A stretch of DNA of 64,000 bases from Pseudomonas sp. Choline-02u-1 (lineage in GTDB: Bacteria; Pseudomonadota; Gammaproteobacteria; Pseudomonadales; Pseudomonadaceae), in NCBI RefSeq assembly GCF_002836515.1, contig NZ_PJBC01000063.1, forward strand, positions 1 to 64,000. The letters run 5' to 3'. The notes under the pieces are model-generated. The model did no database searches and had not been told where the DNA came from. It worked only from the letters and a program-made list of their open reading frames with translations. The position numbers were made by a program, and so were the translations under genes. This document shows positions 8,255-15,903 of the stretch, in pieces (the stretch's first letter is position 1; every line of letters begins with the position of its first letter).

Positions 8255-9388
8255 TCATGCATCAGGCGTTTGCAATATCTCTATCCATAAGGCGCCTTTG
8301 CCTGATGCGGCTTCACCGACCCGCTTCAGTGCGCCATCGTTGCCCACCGCGTAAGTAGCGACCTTGGCGCTTTTTTCGCCAGTCACCAGCAACCAGCGGC
8401 CATCGGGGGAGAAAGCGATGTTGCGTGGTTGCTGTTCTTGCACCGGGTAGCTTTCGAGAAACTTGAGCCCTCCGGTTGCCGGATCCACGGAAAATGACGA
8501 AACGCTGCTGCTGGTCCGCTCGCTCATCAGCAGCAGTTTTCCATCCGGTGACATGCGCAGGTCAGCCGCCCAGATGCGCGGGGTCGGGTCGTCTTTCAGA
8601 TCGTTGTTGCGCGCATCACGGACTTTGCCGTGAGCCAGTTTCAAGCGCTCGGGAATGCCATTGGCTTCAGCGATTCTCGTCAACGCGCCGCTGGCTCCGT
8701 CGATGGAAAACGCAGTTACGGTGCCGCTCATTTCGCCAACGACGTATAGAAATTTGCCGTTGGGCGAGAACGCCAAGTGCCGAGGGCCGGTGTTGTCCGG
8801 GACGCTGACCGAGCCGCTGCCGATCGGGCTGAGCTCGCCAGTCTTGGCGTCCAGGCGATATTGCAGCACCTTGTCGGTGCCCAGGTTGCCGGCGTAGGCA
8901 AAGCGATTGCTCGGCTCGGTGCGAATCGAATGCGCATGCAGGCCGGTCTTGTAGCGAACGATATCAGCGGAAGGTTGTTGATCTTCGCCGATCGCTTGAA
9001 CGCTGAGCGTATCGGCGCCATAGGATGCCGCGAGCAGGTAGCGACCTTTTCGGTCGGTCGAGAGGTAAGCCATGCTCTCTGCCAGAGGCGCCTGGGTAAA
9101 TGGCGTCAGGTGGCCGCTTCTGGAATCGATCCGATAGCCCAGGACCTGGAAGGGTTTGACCCGCAAGGCTGCAAACAGCACTCTGCCGTCCGGGGACAGG
9201 GCCATGGGATTGACCTGATCACCGGCCCGGATCTGCTCGATGAGGGTGAGCGCCCCGTTGGCCTGATCGAGGCGGTACTGCGAGATCAGACCGTCATCGG
9301 GACTTGAGATATACGCGTAAGTAGCGGCGTGGGCAGACACGCTCAGCGCCGAGGCGAGGGCAGCGATCAAGAGGGGTTTTTTCATCAT
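8255..9388 (-). CDS. Periplasmic gluconolactonase, PpgL-like (7-bladed beta-propeller)
   Basis: A 377-aa lactonase of the 6-phosphogluconolactonase (Pgl/YbhE) propeller family. It has a signal peptide (MMKKPLLIAALASALSVSAHA), so it acts in the periplasm like PpgL of P. aeruginosa, which hydrolyses glucono-lactone made by periplasmic glucose dehydrogenase. Repeated blade motifs are visible: LSPDGRVLF, FSPNGKFLYVV, MSPDGKLLLM and FSPDGRWLLVTG, at roughly 50-residue spacing. Cytosolic Pgl would lack the leader. It is divergent from the Nramp-like gene, with a 265-bp intergenic region between them. The exact lactone is inferred from the family. Confidence 0.82.
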   Translation of the reverse strand: MMKKPLLIAALASALSVSAHAATYAYISSPDDGLISQYRLDQANGALTLIEQIRAGDQVNPMALSPDGRVLFAALRVKPFQVLGYRIDSRSGHLTPFTQAPLAESMAYLSTDRKGRYLLAASYGADTLSVQAIGEDQQPSADIVRYKTGLHAHSIRTEPSNRFAYAGNLGTDKVLQYRLDAKTGELSPIGSGSVSVPDNTGPRHLAFSPNGKFLYVVGEMSGTVTAFSIDGASGALTRIAEANGIPERLKLAHGKVRDARNNDLKDDPTPRIWAADLRMSPDGKLLLMSERTSSSVSSFSVDPATGGLKFLESYPVQEQQPRNIAFSPDGRWLLVTGEKSAKVATYAVGNDGALKRVGEAASGKGALWIEILQTPDA

Positions 9389-9550
9389 TTCCAGCCTTAT
9401 TGTTTTTGTGATCAGTCATCCTATGAGTGATTTACCGGGACATCAATGGCTTTCCGGTAAGGCTGCAACGTCGCCAAGCTTATTTAATGTGCGCGTAATA
9501 GATGGCTTTGATCAGAAGAAATGATCGAAGAGCGTAGTCGTCATCGAGGT

Positions 9551-9580
9551 TTGACACATTTTTACATACTCTCGTATTAG
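9551..9580 (+). promoter_or_regulatory. Predicted sigma70 promoter of the Nramp-like gene
   Basis: A perfect -35 TTGACA (9551-9556) is followed after 18 bp by a -10-like TATTAG (9575-9580), about 75 bp upstream of the ATG at 9654. The stretch is locally AT-rich. Prediction from consensus only. Confidence 0.45.
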
Positions 9581-9653
9581 CGTTGTTGTACGACATCCTA
9601 CCTAATGTGTGCAGTGCAACAACTCTCACAAAAACAATAACGGAGATACCCCT

Positions 9654-10955
9654 ATGACGAGCATGGCTCCACTCGATCATCAGGCCGCTGCGAAACCGCA
9701 AAACCTTTTCCTGCGAACGCTGAAACTGCTCGGCCCCGGCATTATCGCCGTGCTGTCGTGGCTCGGTGCGGGCGATCTCATCACGTCTTCAGTGGCCGGT
9801 GCGAATTACGGCTACGCGATGATGTGGGTGCTGGCGGTCTCGCTGTTGCTTAGATACCTGATCGTCAACATCATTGCCCGGTTCCAGCTGTGCAATAACC
9901 AGGGCATGACCATTCTGCAGGGCTACGCCCAGCTCAACCCGGTGTTTGCCTGGTTCATGCTGGTTTATGCCCTGTTGATGGGGCACTTGATGAACGCCTA
10001 CATGATCAAGGGGGCAGGGGAGTCGCTGGCGATGCTGTTCAAGATCGATCAGCCATTGCTGTGCTCGGTGGCGGTGGTGCTGGCGGTGTGGATGCTGGTC
10101 GGGCGCAACATCTACACGATGATCGAAGGCGTGATGAAGCTGCTGCTGGCGATCATGACCCTGGCGTTCATCGCCTTGGCGGTGATGTCCGGTCCGGATG
10201 TCAGCGGCATCATCAAAGGCACCATCGGCTTCAGCATTCCGCCGGACGAAGGCGTGCATGGCGCGTTGCTGGTGGCGGTCTCGGTGATCGGCGCGGTCGC
10301 CGGCTCGATCGCCAACTTCGTGCACCCGTATGTCATGCGCCAGAAAGGCTGGACCGGGCCGCAGCACAAGCGCATTCAGCGTAACGATCTGCTGTTTGCG
10401 GTGTTCGTCGGGATCATCATCAACCTGGCGATCTGGATCGTCGGCGCGGAAATCCTGCGGCCCAACGGTATCGAGGTGAAAACCTTGGGCGATCTGGGCA
10501 AGGCGCTGGAAATCTTCTTCGGCCCGATCGGCTGGTACGTGTTCTTCATCGGTGTGTTCGCGACCCTGTTTGCCAGTATTTCAGGCAAGACCACGGCGTT
10601 TCCGATGCTGATCACCGATGCCTTCCAGCATGTTCGTCCTGAGCGTCGCGAGAAGTACGGCAAAGAGTTCCATCATGACCCGATGCACAAGTGGTTCATG
10701 CTGTTCATTCTGGTCACGCCGCTGATCTGGTCGATGCCGGGCATGCCGGATTTCGTCACGCTGACCATCGGTGTCAGCGCATTGAACATCATTGGCTTGC
10801 CGGTGATTTCCCTGGGCTTGCTGATCATGTCCAACCAGAAATCACTGCTGGACAAGCAATACCGCAACAACCTGTTTGAAAACATCGCGCTGCTGTTTGC
10901 TACCGGTCTGGCACTTTGGGTGGCTTTTCAACTGGGCGTTGATCTGTTTACTTGA
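9654..10955 (+). CDS. Nramp-like divalent metal transporter, non-canonical
   Basis: A 433-aa, about 11-TM membrane protein of the Nramp/SLC11 fold. TM1 reads GPGIIAVLSWLGAGDLITSS, where classical Nramp proteins have the DPGN metal motif; here it is GAGD. TM6 has VHPYVMRQKGW where the classical MPH motif with its metal-binding Met would sit. The usual Mn/Fe site is therefore altered, as in Nramp-related Mg2+ or other divergent carriers, so I do not call it mntH. The start ATG has CGGAGA 10 nt upstream; the ATG at 9609 has no good ribosome site. It has its own promoter and a hairpin terminator shared with the convergent gene. Confidence 0.85.
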   Translation: MTSMAPLDHQAAAKPQNLFLRTLKLLGPGIIAVLSWLGAGDLITSSVAGANYGYAMMWVLAVSLLLRYLIVNIIARFQLCNNQGMTILQGYAQLNPVFAWFMLVYALLMGHLMNAYMIKGAGESLAMLFKIDQPLLCSVAVVLAVWMLVGRNIYTMIEGVMKLLLAIMTLAFIALAVMSGPDVSGIIKGTIGFSIPPDEGVHGALLVAVSVIGAVAGSIANFVHPYVMRQKGWTGPQHKRIQRNDLLFAVFVGIIINLAIWIVGAEILRPNGIEVKTLGDLGKALEIFFGPIGWYVFFIGVFATLFASISGKTTAFPMLITDAFQHVRPERREKYGKEFHHDPMHKWFMLFILVTPLIWSMPGMPDFVTLTIGVSALNIIGLPVISLGLLIMSNQKSLLDKQYRNNLFENIALLFATGLALWVAFQLGVDLFT

Positions 10956-10966
10956 TAAGGAAAAAC

Positions 10967-10988
10967 CGAGGGGGCAAAAGCCCCCTCG
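10967..10988 (-). terminator. Intrinsic terminator between convergent genes
   Basis: Perfect stem CGAGGGGGC/GCCCCCTCG with a 4-nt loop. On the minus strand it is followed by GTTTTTCC, a good U-tract, so it ends the DUF1206 gene. On the plus strand it follows the Nramp-like stop by 11 bp and may work in both directions. Confidence 0.85.
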
Positions 10989-10997
10989 AATTGCCGC

Positions 10998-11801
10998 TTA
11001 CAACGGCAGGTCCATTTCGATCCTGCGCCAGGCTGCTTCGGAAAAGCTGTATACCGAGAATGCGATCAGCCCCAACGCCATCAGCATCAACAGCACACCG
11101 CCTGCCGGCAGATTCTGCAAAGCGTCGAGCGCTTCCTTCATGCCAGGTGGGTTCGTGGCCTGGTAAACCGAGCCGCTGACCGCCATCAACACTGCAATCT
11201 CGATAAACACCACACCTCGGGCGATCAGGCCAAAGCGCGACACCGGGCGCACGTAGCGCATCACTTCCTCATCGGCTTCGAAGTACTTCTCGAACGAAGC
11301 CTTCCAGCCTTTGATGATGTGCGCGATACCGACGCCAAGCGGAATCAGCGCGATCAGGTAGATCAACAGGTTCGAGTGCTCGAATGACAGCAGATGCGCA
11401 AGCAGATCCTTGGTCTTGCCATCGCCGGAACCGCCCGAACTTCTGAGGCCGCTCACCAACAGGCCCAAGGCAAAGAGAGCCAGCGCCGCGTTAACCATGC
11501 CGCCAGCAAGCAAACCTGCGCGAATGACCAAGCCTTTGAACTCGGTGCCGTGGTGGTCGACATCGCGGATTGCTTGCAGCGCACGCCAAGCGGCGAAGGC
11601 CAGCAGGCCGGCAACCACAATCCCGATCAACATGTAGCCGAACGGCTGACTGAGCAATGCTTCGAGGCTCTTGTGGCTGTCTTTCGGTTTGGTGGAATCG
11701 TGGGCGGCGAGCAGCGCGAAGATGCCAATGATCAGATACAGAACGCCGCGCGCGGCGTATCCGCCTCGGGCAAGCAGGACAAGCGTTTGGTGAGTGGACA
11801 T
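10998..11801 (-). CDS. DUF1206 family membrane protein
   Basis: A 267-aa inner-membrane protein with about six TM helices arranged as three related two-helix units. Each begins with a Gly-rich R-G-x-x-x-(R/I)-G style motif (ARGGYAARGVLYLIIG; VIRAGLLAGGMVNAALALFA; IARGVVFIEIAVLMA), which is the hallmark of DUF1206. No enzyme motif is visible and the function is unknown. I use the ATG at 11801; the longer frame (to 11918) adds an unlikely Arg-rich leader. It ends at a strong terminator. It runs in the same direction as the next two small genes but is separated from them by about 130 bp. Confidence 0.85.
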   Translation of the reverse strand: MSTHQTLVLLARGGYAARGVLYLIIGIFALLAAHDSTKPKDSHKSLEALLSQPFGYMLIGIVVAGLLAFAAWRALQAIRDVDHHGTEFKGLVIRAGLLAGGMVNAALALFALGLLVSGLRSSGGSGDGKTKDLLAHLLSFEHSNLLIYLIALIPLGVGIAHIIKGWKASFEKYFEADEEVMRYVRPVSRFGLIARGVVFIEIAVLMAVSGSVYQATNPPGMKEALDALQNLPAGGVLLMLMALGLIAFSVYSFSEAAWRRIEMDLPL

Positions 11802-11927
11802 GGGGGTTATTTCCAGGGAATCGATGTGAAGCAGACCCGTGGACGGGGCAGGGGTTCGATAAATGCGTCGCCCGTTGGCCACGCGCGCCTTATCAGCCTG
11901 CCATTCAGCGCTCGCCAAGCTTCTGCG

Positions 11928-12233
11928 TCATAACGGCGTGGTCAGCGAAAATGGAATGCGCAGCTCTTCGACTGGCCCTGAATCCCGACCGCACATTTCG
12001 TCGTGCACGCATTGTTGTACCAGCACGCAGGGAAACGCCGGAACGGTCTGCAGCAAGTCGCGCAAGTGGGTGATCGAACGCAAATGCATCGGCTTGGCAG
12101 CGTCATCGAGCAAGGTGAACTGGCCTTGATCCACGCGAATCCTCGCCAGATAAAAACCACCTTCGAGTGACAGCAGCTCCAGTTCGCGAACTTCACTGTT
12201 GGCCGCACGTTCGGTGAGGGTTTGCAGGTTCAT
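11928..12233 (-). CDS. DUF6482-like small protein
   Basis: A 101-aa soluble protein resembling the DUF6482 family of Pseudomonas small proteins: N-terminal helix MNLQTLTERAANSE, then ELELLSLEGGFYLARIRVDQGQFTLL as beta strands, and a C-terminal part with two Cys (CVLVQQCVHDEMCG has three). No signal peptide and no known function. It lies 55 bp downstream of the DUF3833 lipoprotein gene on the same strand and has an AAGGAG ribosome site 8 nt before the ATG. Confidence 0.75.
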   Translation of the reverse strand: MNLQTLTERAANSEVRELELLSLEGGFYLARIRVDQGQFTLLDDAAKPMHLRSITHLRDLLQTVPAFPCVLVQQCVHDEMCGRDSGPVEELRIPFSLTTPL

Positions 12234-12288
12234 GCTTCACTCCTTGCCTGCCGGGGCAGGCGCTTTTCATCGTCGAGGTACGTGCGGT

Positions 12289-12831
12289 TCATGGGTTCGC
12301 GTCAGCGCTCTGACGACGGAAGAACACCGTCACCTGGCCTACCTCCACACCCAACTTGGACATGCTGGTGCGGTTGATCAATGTGTTCTCGTCTATCAGG
12401 TACATCCAGTCGTCCATGCTCATCTCGTAGGTCGAGTCGTCGACTGGCAGGTTCAGGCGATAACGCCAATGGAAGGTATTTCCAGCAATCTGACCCTGTG
12501 CAACACCGACCACATCATGCGCGCGGCCGCTCCACTGACCATTACCCCCGGGAGTGAGGGTCCAGACTCTACGCTCACGACTGCCGTCGCTGTACACAAA
12601 GCGCTCGTCGAGGATCAGGTTGTCGCCTTCGCGACGACTGACAATGTCGACCTCGAAACGCTTGGCGACTTCGCCATTGCGCTTCTGGAACATGCCCCAG
12701 GCTTTGACGGGCTGGCTGAAAAAGTGCTCAAGACTCAGTGCCGGTTGCTGATCTGCGTAACGAGCAACATCGACACTGCCGCAGCTTGCGATGCTGAGCG
12801 CCAGGCCTAACAGCAGGAGGAATCGGGTCAT
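12289..12831 (-). CDS. DUF3833 family lipoprotein
   Basis: A 180-aa predicted lipoprotein. The signal peptide MTRFLLLLGLALSIASC ends in a lipobox (SIASC, Cys17), so the mature protein would be acylated and held in the inner or outer membrane. The body is beta-rich, with the DUF3833 pattern (FFSQPVKAWGMFQKRNGEV, DERFVYSDGSRERRVWTL, LNRTSMSKLGVEVGQVTVFF-like end). Role unknown; homologues often sit near fatty-acid or quinone genes, which is not the case here. It is followed on the same strand by the DUF6482 gene. Confidence 0.85.
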   Translation of the reverse strand: MTRFLLLLGLALSIASCGSVDVARYADQQPALSLEHFFSQPVKAWGMFQKRNGEVAKRFEVDIVSRREGDNLILDERFVYSDGSRERRVWTLTPGGNGQWSGRAHDVVGVAQGQIAGNTFHWRYRLNLPVDDSTYEMSMDDWMYLIDENTLINRTSMSKLGVEVGQVTVFFRRQSADANP

Positions 12832-12876
12832 CTTGCTACTCCTTGAGCTTGTACAAACAACAGGATGTGTATAGGC

Positions 12877-13434
12877 CTAGCGCCGCCCGATGAGCTGGAG
12901 AAATTCCTGTCGGGTCGTCGAGCTGTCGCGGAAGGCGCCGAGCATCACCGAGGACGTCATGATCGAATTCTGCTTCGCGACACCACGCATCATCATGCAC
13001 ATGTGCCTGGCTTCAATAACCACCGCAACGCCGGCGGCATCGGTGATCTGCTGGATAGCTTGAGCAATCTGTTGAGTGAGGTTTTCCTGGATCTGCAGGC
13101 GCCGCGCGAACATATCGACCACCCGCGCGACCTTCGAGAGCCCTAGTACCCGGCCAGTGGGGATGTACCCCACATGCGCCTTGCCGATAAATGGCAGCAT
13201 GTGGTGCTCGCACAGGGAATAGAGCTCGATGTCGCTGACGATCACCATTTCATCGCTCAGCGATTCGAACAGGGCACCGTTGGTAACGTCTTCCAAACTC
13301 ATCGCGTAACCGTTGCACAGATACTGCATCGCCTTGGCGGCTCGCATGGGCGTATCCAGCAGACCCTCACGCTCGGGGTTTTCACCCACGCCAACGAGGA
13401 TTTCACGGTAATGGCTGGCTAATTGTGGGCTCAT
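12877..13434 (-). CDS. folE: GTP cyclohydrolase I
   Basis: Converts GTP to 7,8-dihydroneopterin triphosphate, the first step of folate and tetrahydrobiopterin synthesis; cytosolic decamer. The 185-aa length is normal. Zn-ligand and active-site motifs are present: LCEHHMLPFIGKAHVGYIP (Cys and His ligands), GLSKVARVVDMFARRLQIQENL and the C-terminal CMMMRGVAKQNS (second Cys). The start ATG has only a weak ribosome site. It stands alone, with no fol neighbours, suggesting one of the extra folE copies that pseudomonads often carry. Confidence 0.96.
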   Translation of the reverse strand: MSPQLASHYREILVGVGENPEREGLLDTPMRAAKAMQYLCNGYAMSLEDVTNGALFESLSDEMVIVSDIELYSLCEHHMLPFIGKAHVGYIPTGRVLGLSKVARVVDMFARRLQIQENLTQQIAQAIQQITDAAGVAVVIEARHMCMMMRGVAKQNSIMTSSVMLGAFRDSSTTRQEFLQLIGRR

Positions 13435-13718
13435 TCGGGTTACTCGTGGCGGTGCTGAGTGAGGGCAACCGTGGCGGCGAAATGTTGTACGTTAGCGATG
13501 CATTTGTATAGGTTTTATTGAAGATAGGCTGAAATAGATCAACTGACAACGAGTCGGTGGTTTTTTTGTGCGGGCTTGAAATTTTCAGGCGGGACAAACC
13601 CAAGGGCAGGTTTAGTAAATGGCTTGCTTGAGGCGGACATAAAGCACATTGGACACGGAACGGGCAGAGCGACTGAGCCAAACAGTCATTCGTCCGCGAT
13701 CTCAATGTCCCTTGAACG
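13435..13718. other. 284-bp intergenic region without a recognised feature
   Basis: Between folE and the MFS gene, both on the minus strand. The folE-proximal part is AT-rich and probably holds its promoter. I see no gene, REP or clear terminator. Confidence 0.5.
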
Positions 13719-15029
13719 TCAGGCGGGGGTTTGTCGCGCTGCCGACACACTGGATCGTCGGTCCGCCCACTCGCCGAGCCGCCACCCAAGCACAGCCCAA
13801 AGCAATGCACACAACGCGCCGACCAGCGCAGCCATGCCTGCCCCTTGGCCGAGCGCGTCCAGCGCGCTTTTCGCCCAGGCACTGATGGCGTCGCCGGCGC
13901 GGTAGACCACGGTGTCGATGACGTTCTTTGCCTTGTATTTGCTTTGAGCATCGAGCGGGGCGAACAGCATCTCCCGGCCTGGGCGCACGAAGGCGTATTC
14001 ACCGATGCGCCGCACGATCATCAGCGCGGCGATCAGACCAAAGCTGGGGGCGAAGAGCAGCCCGATAAACCCTGCGCACATGACCAGCGGCACCATGGCC
14101 AATAACACGCCGACGCCTAGCCTTTGGGCGAGGCGCCCAGAGATCAGTAGCTGGCAGAGCAGGGCGCCCGCTTGCACGACGAAATCGATGATGCCGAACA
14201 CGCGCACCTGCGCCTCGCGGTCCGGAAAGTGTTCGGCGACGACGCGTGCCTGCTCGAAGTAAAGGAAGGTGGAGACAGTCGCCAGCAGCACCACAAAGGC
14301 GCAAATGCCGAGCAGATAGGATGATTTCAAAATGGCCGTCATACCGCTGAAGGGATTGCCCGGCAACGGCCTGCGAGGGCTTTCGCTCGGCGCGGCATCG
14401 GGGCGTCCTGCGCCACCGCGTTCACGCCAGCGCATCAACTGGCGCTTGAACCACATCGCAGCGCCGAGCAGAACAGCGGCCAACAGCACCAGGCCGGACT
14501 CGCCCACTGGACCGATCAGCAAGGCACTCAGTGCAGGGCCACTCAAGCCGCCAACGCTTGCGCCCGCTGCGATGAAAGCAAACAGGCGTTTGGCCTGGGC
14601 ACTGTCGAATACATCGGCCATCAGGCTCCAGGCGACCGATACGACAAACAAGTTGTAGACCGATATCCACACATAGAACACGCGCGCCAGCCACGGGCTT
14701 TCCTCGCCCAGGAACAAGGCGGCGAATAACAGCAGGTTGGTGCAAAAAAATCCGTACACCCAGTCCACGAAATGCAGGCGCGGCACGCGTGCGCTGAGCC
14801 AGGCGAACAGCGGAACGGCCGCCAGCATAACGAAGAAGGTTGCGGTGAACAGCCATTGCAAGTTCTCGATGCCGGCAGTGATGCCCATCGATTCGCGGAT
14901 CGGACGGAGCATGAAATAGCCGGCGAACAGGCAAACGAACAGCAGAAAACCATAGATCGCAGGGCGCAGCTCGTGAGCCTTGGCATTGATGACGGCGCTG
15001 GTGCGGTGGGCGAGAAGGGACATATCCAT
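13719..15029 (-). CDS. MFS carrier related to NTP/NDP exchange transporters
   Basis: A 436-aa inner-membrane protein with about 12 TM helices. The N-terminal half (LRPAIYGFLLFVCLFAGYFMLRPIRESMG) and the pattern around AKNVIDTVVYRAGDAISAW near residue 385 resemble the ATP:ADP-antiporter-like branch of the MFS that is annotated as NTP/NDP exchange transporter in free-living proteobacteria. Actual substrate unknown. The ATG at 15029 has GGAG-like sequence upstream; further N-terminal extension runs into the SDR gene. It is 29 bp downstream of a broken SDR gene on the same strand, with which it probably formed an operon. Confidence 0.75.
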   Translation of the reverse strand: MDMSLLAHRTSAVINAKAHELRPAIYGFLLFVCLFAGYFMLRPIRESMGITAGIENLQWLFTATFFVMLAAVPLFAWLSARVPRLHFVDWVYGFFCTNLLLFAALFLGEESPWLARVFYVWISVYNLFVVSVAWSLMADVFDSAQAKRLFAFIAAGASVGGLSGPALSALLIGPVGESGLVLLAAVLLGAAMWFKRQLMRWRERGGAGRPDAAPSESPRRPLPGNPFSGMTAILKSSYLLGICAFVVLLATVSTFLYFEQARVVAEHFPDREAQVRVFGIIDFVVQAGALLCQLLISGRLAQRLGVGVLLAMVPLVMCAGFIGLLFAPSFGLIAALMIVRRIGEYAFVRPGREMLFAPLDAQSKYKAKNVIDTVVYRAGDAISAWAKSALDALGQGAGMAALVGALCALLWAVLGWRLGEWADRRSSVSAARQTPA

Positions 15030-15058
15030 GTTGCGCTCCTGTAGGCGTGCCAGCGGGC

Positions 15059-15736
15059 TCAGCGGTAGGTGACGCCGGTCAGTCGCTCGGAAAGTTGCCA
15101 CAGCACGTCGGAGTTCGAGCGATCGGCAGCGGCTGCGGGCATCTTGGCGAAGCCCAGCGGCCCGCGCTTCTCGTTGTCTCCGGTGGGCCCGTAGTAAGCG
15201 CCGCCAACAGCCTCCAGCGCCGTCGCTGCATACAGCGTGGGCAGCGCGCCCTGCGCTGCGCAATGATACCTGTCGCGCTCTACAGCCCATTGTTTGCCGA
15301 ATTCACTGTCCAGGCCAGGCCCACGGGCGATCAGCTCGGTCACGGCAACGCCGGGGTGAGCGGCGATGCTGCGTATCCCCCAACCGGCGGCATCGCTGCG
15401 CTGCTGCAGCGTAATACTCCACTTCAGAACCGCCAGTTTCGATTGGCTGTAGCTGGCGAAAGGGTCGTAACTGCGCTCAGCCTGCAGGTCATCGAAGTTC
15501 AGGCTTGCGCGCCCGGCGGCGATGCTCGACAGGCTGACCACCCGACCATCGTCGCTTTGGCGCAGCAGAAGCATCAGCAGGCCGGTCAAGGCGAAATGCC
15601 CCAGGTAATTGGTCGCCAGCTGCATCTCGTAACCGTCGGCCGAAACGCCTCTAACCGGCGGCGACATGATCGCGGCGTTGTTGATGAGCACGTCGAGCCT
15701 TGGCAGGCGCTCTTGTCGCAGAGAGCTCAGGCGCCT
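15059..15736 (-). pseudogene. Short-chain dehydrogenase, 5'-truncated
   Basis: C-terminal two-thirds of an SDR. Reading in frame from 15736 gives SLRQERLPRLDVLINNAAIM (the NNAG-type motif), then SLSSIAAGR and the catalytic YSQSK. The Rossmann nucleotide-binding motif TGxxxGIG that should lie about 70 residues further upstream is missing: an in-frame TGA lies at 15737-15739 and the DNA upstream encodes something unrelated. The first in-frame ATG (15691) falls inside the NNAA motif. Such a protein cannot bind NAD(P) normally. It looks like a deletion scar, with the downstream MFS gene left intact. Confidence 0.8.
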
Positions 15737-15809
15737 TCAGCATCGTTTCGTAAGGCCAATCACCCATTGGCCGGTCGTTGCCTGTTTTGTATTTCTCTGC
15801 GTGATTCAT
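15651..15809 (-). other. Chimeric short ORF at the SDR deletion junction
   Basis: An ATG at 15809 opens a 52-codon frame, MNHAEKYKTGNDRPMGDWPY and onwards, that runs out of frame into the SDR remnant and stops at 15651. Its first roughly 29 residues look like a genuine protein start but I do not recognise the family. This suggests the 5' end of one gene joined to the 3' end of another. Confidence 0.4.
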
Positions 15810-15845
15810 TCAAGCGTAGATCAACTCGAGTATGCCCGTAGTTGA

Positions 15846-15871
15846 CGGTGCCCGCGGTAAGGCGGGCACCG
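15846..15871 (-). terminator. Hairpin downstream of the TonB receptor/FecR/sigma operon
   Basis: Perfect 10-bp stem CGGTGCCCGC/GCGGGCACCG with a 6-nt loop, 33 bp after the receptor stop codon on the minus strand. The U-tract is poor (TCAACT), so efficiency is uncertain. Confidence 0.5.
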
Positions 15872-15903
15872 CTTCCAGCATTGGAAAAGGCTCACCCGCC
15901 TGT

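Noticed and set aside
9654..10955. Calling this gene mntH
   Set aside because: The DPGN and MPH motifs that define manganese Nramp proteins are not present.
11928..12270. GC hairpin with TTTT at 12248-12268 as terminator
   Set aside because: The T-run is on the plus strand while the genes there run minus, so it does not end any visible transcript.
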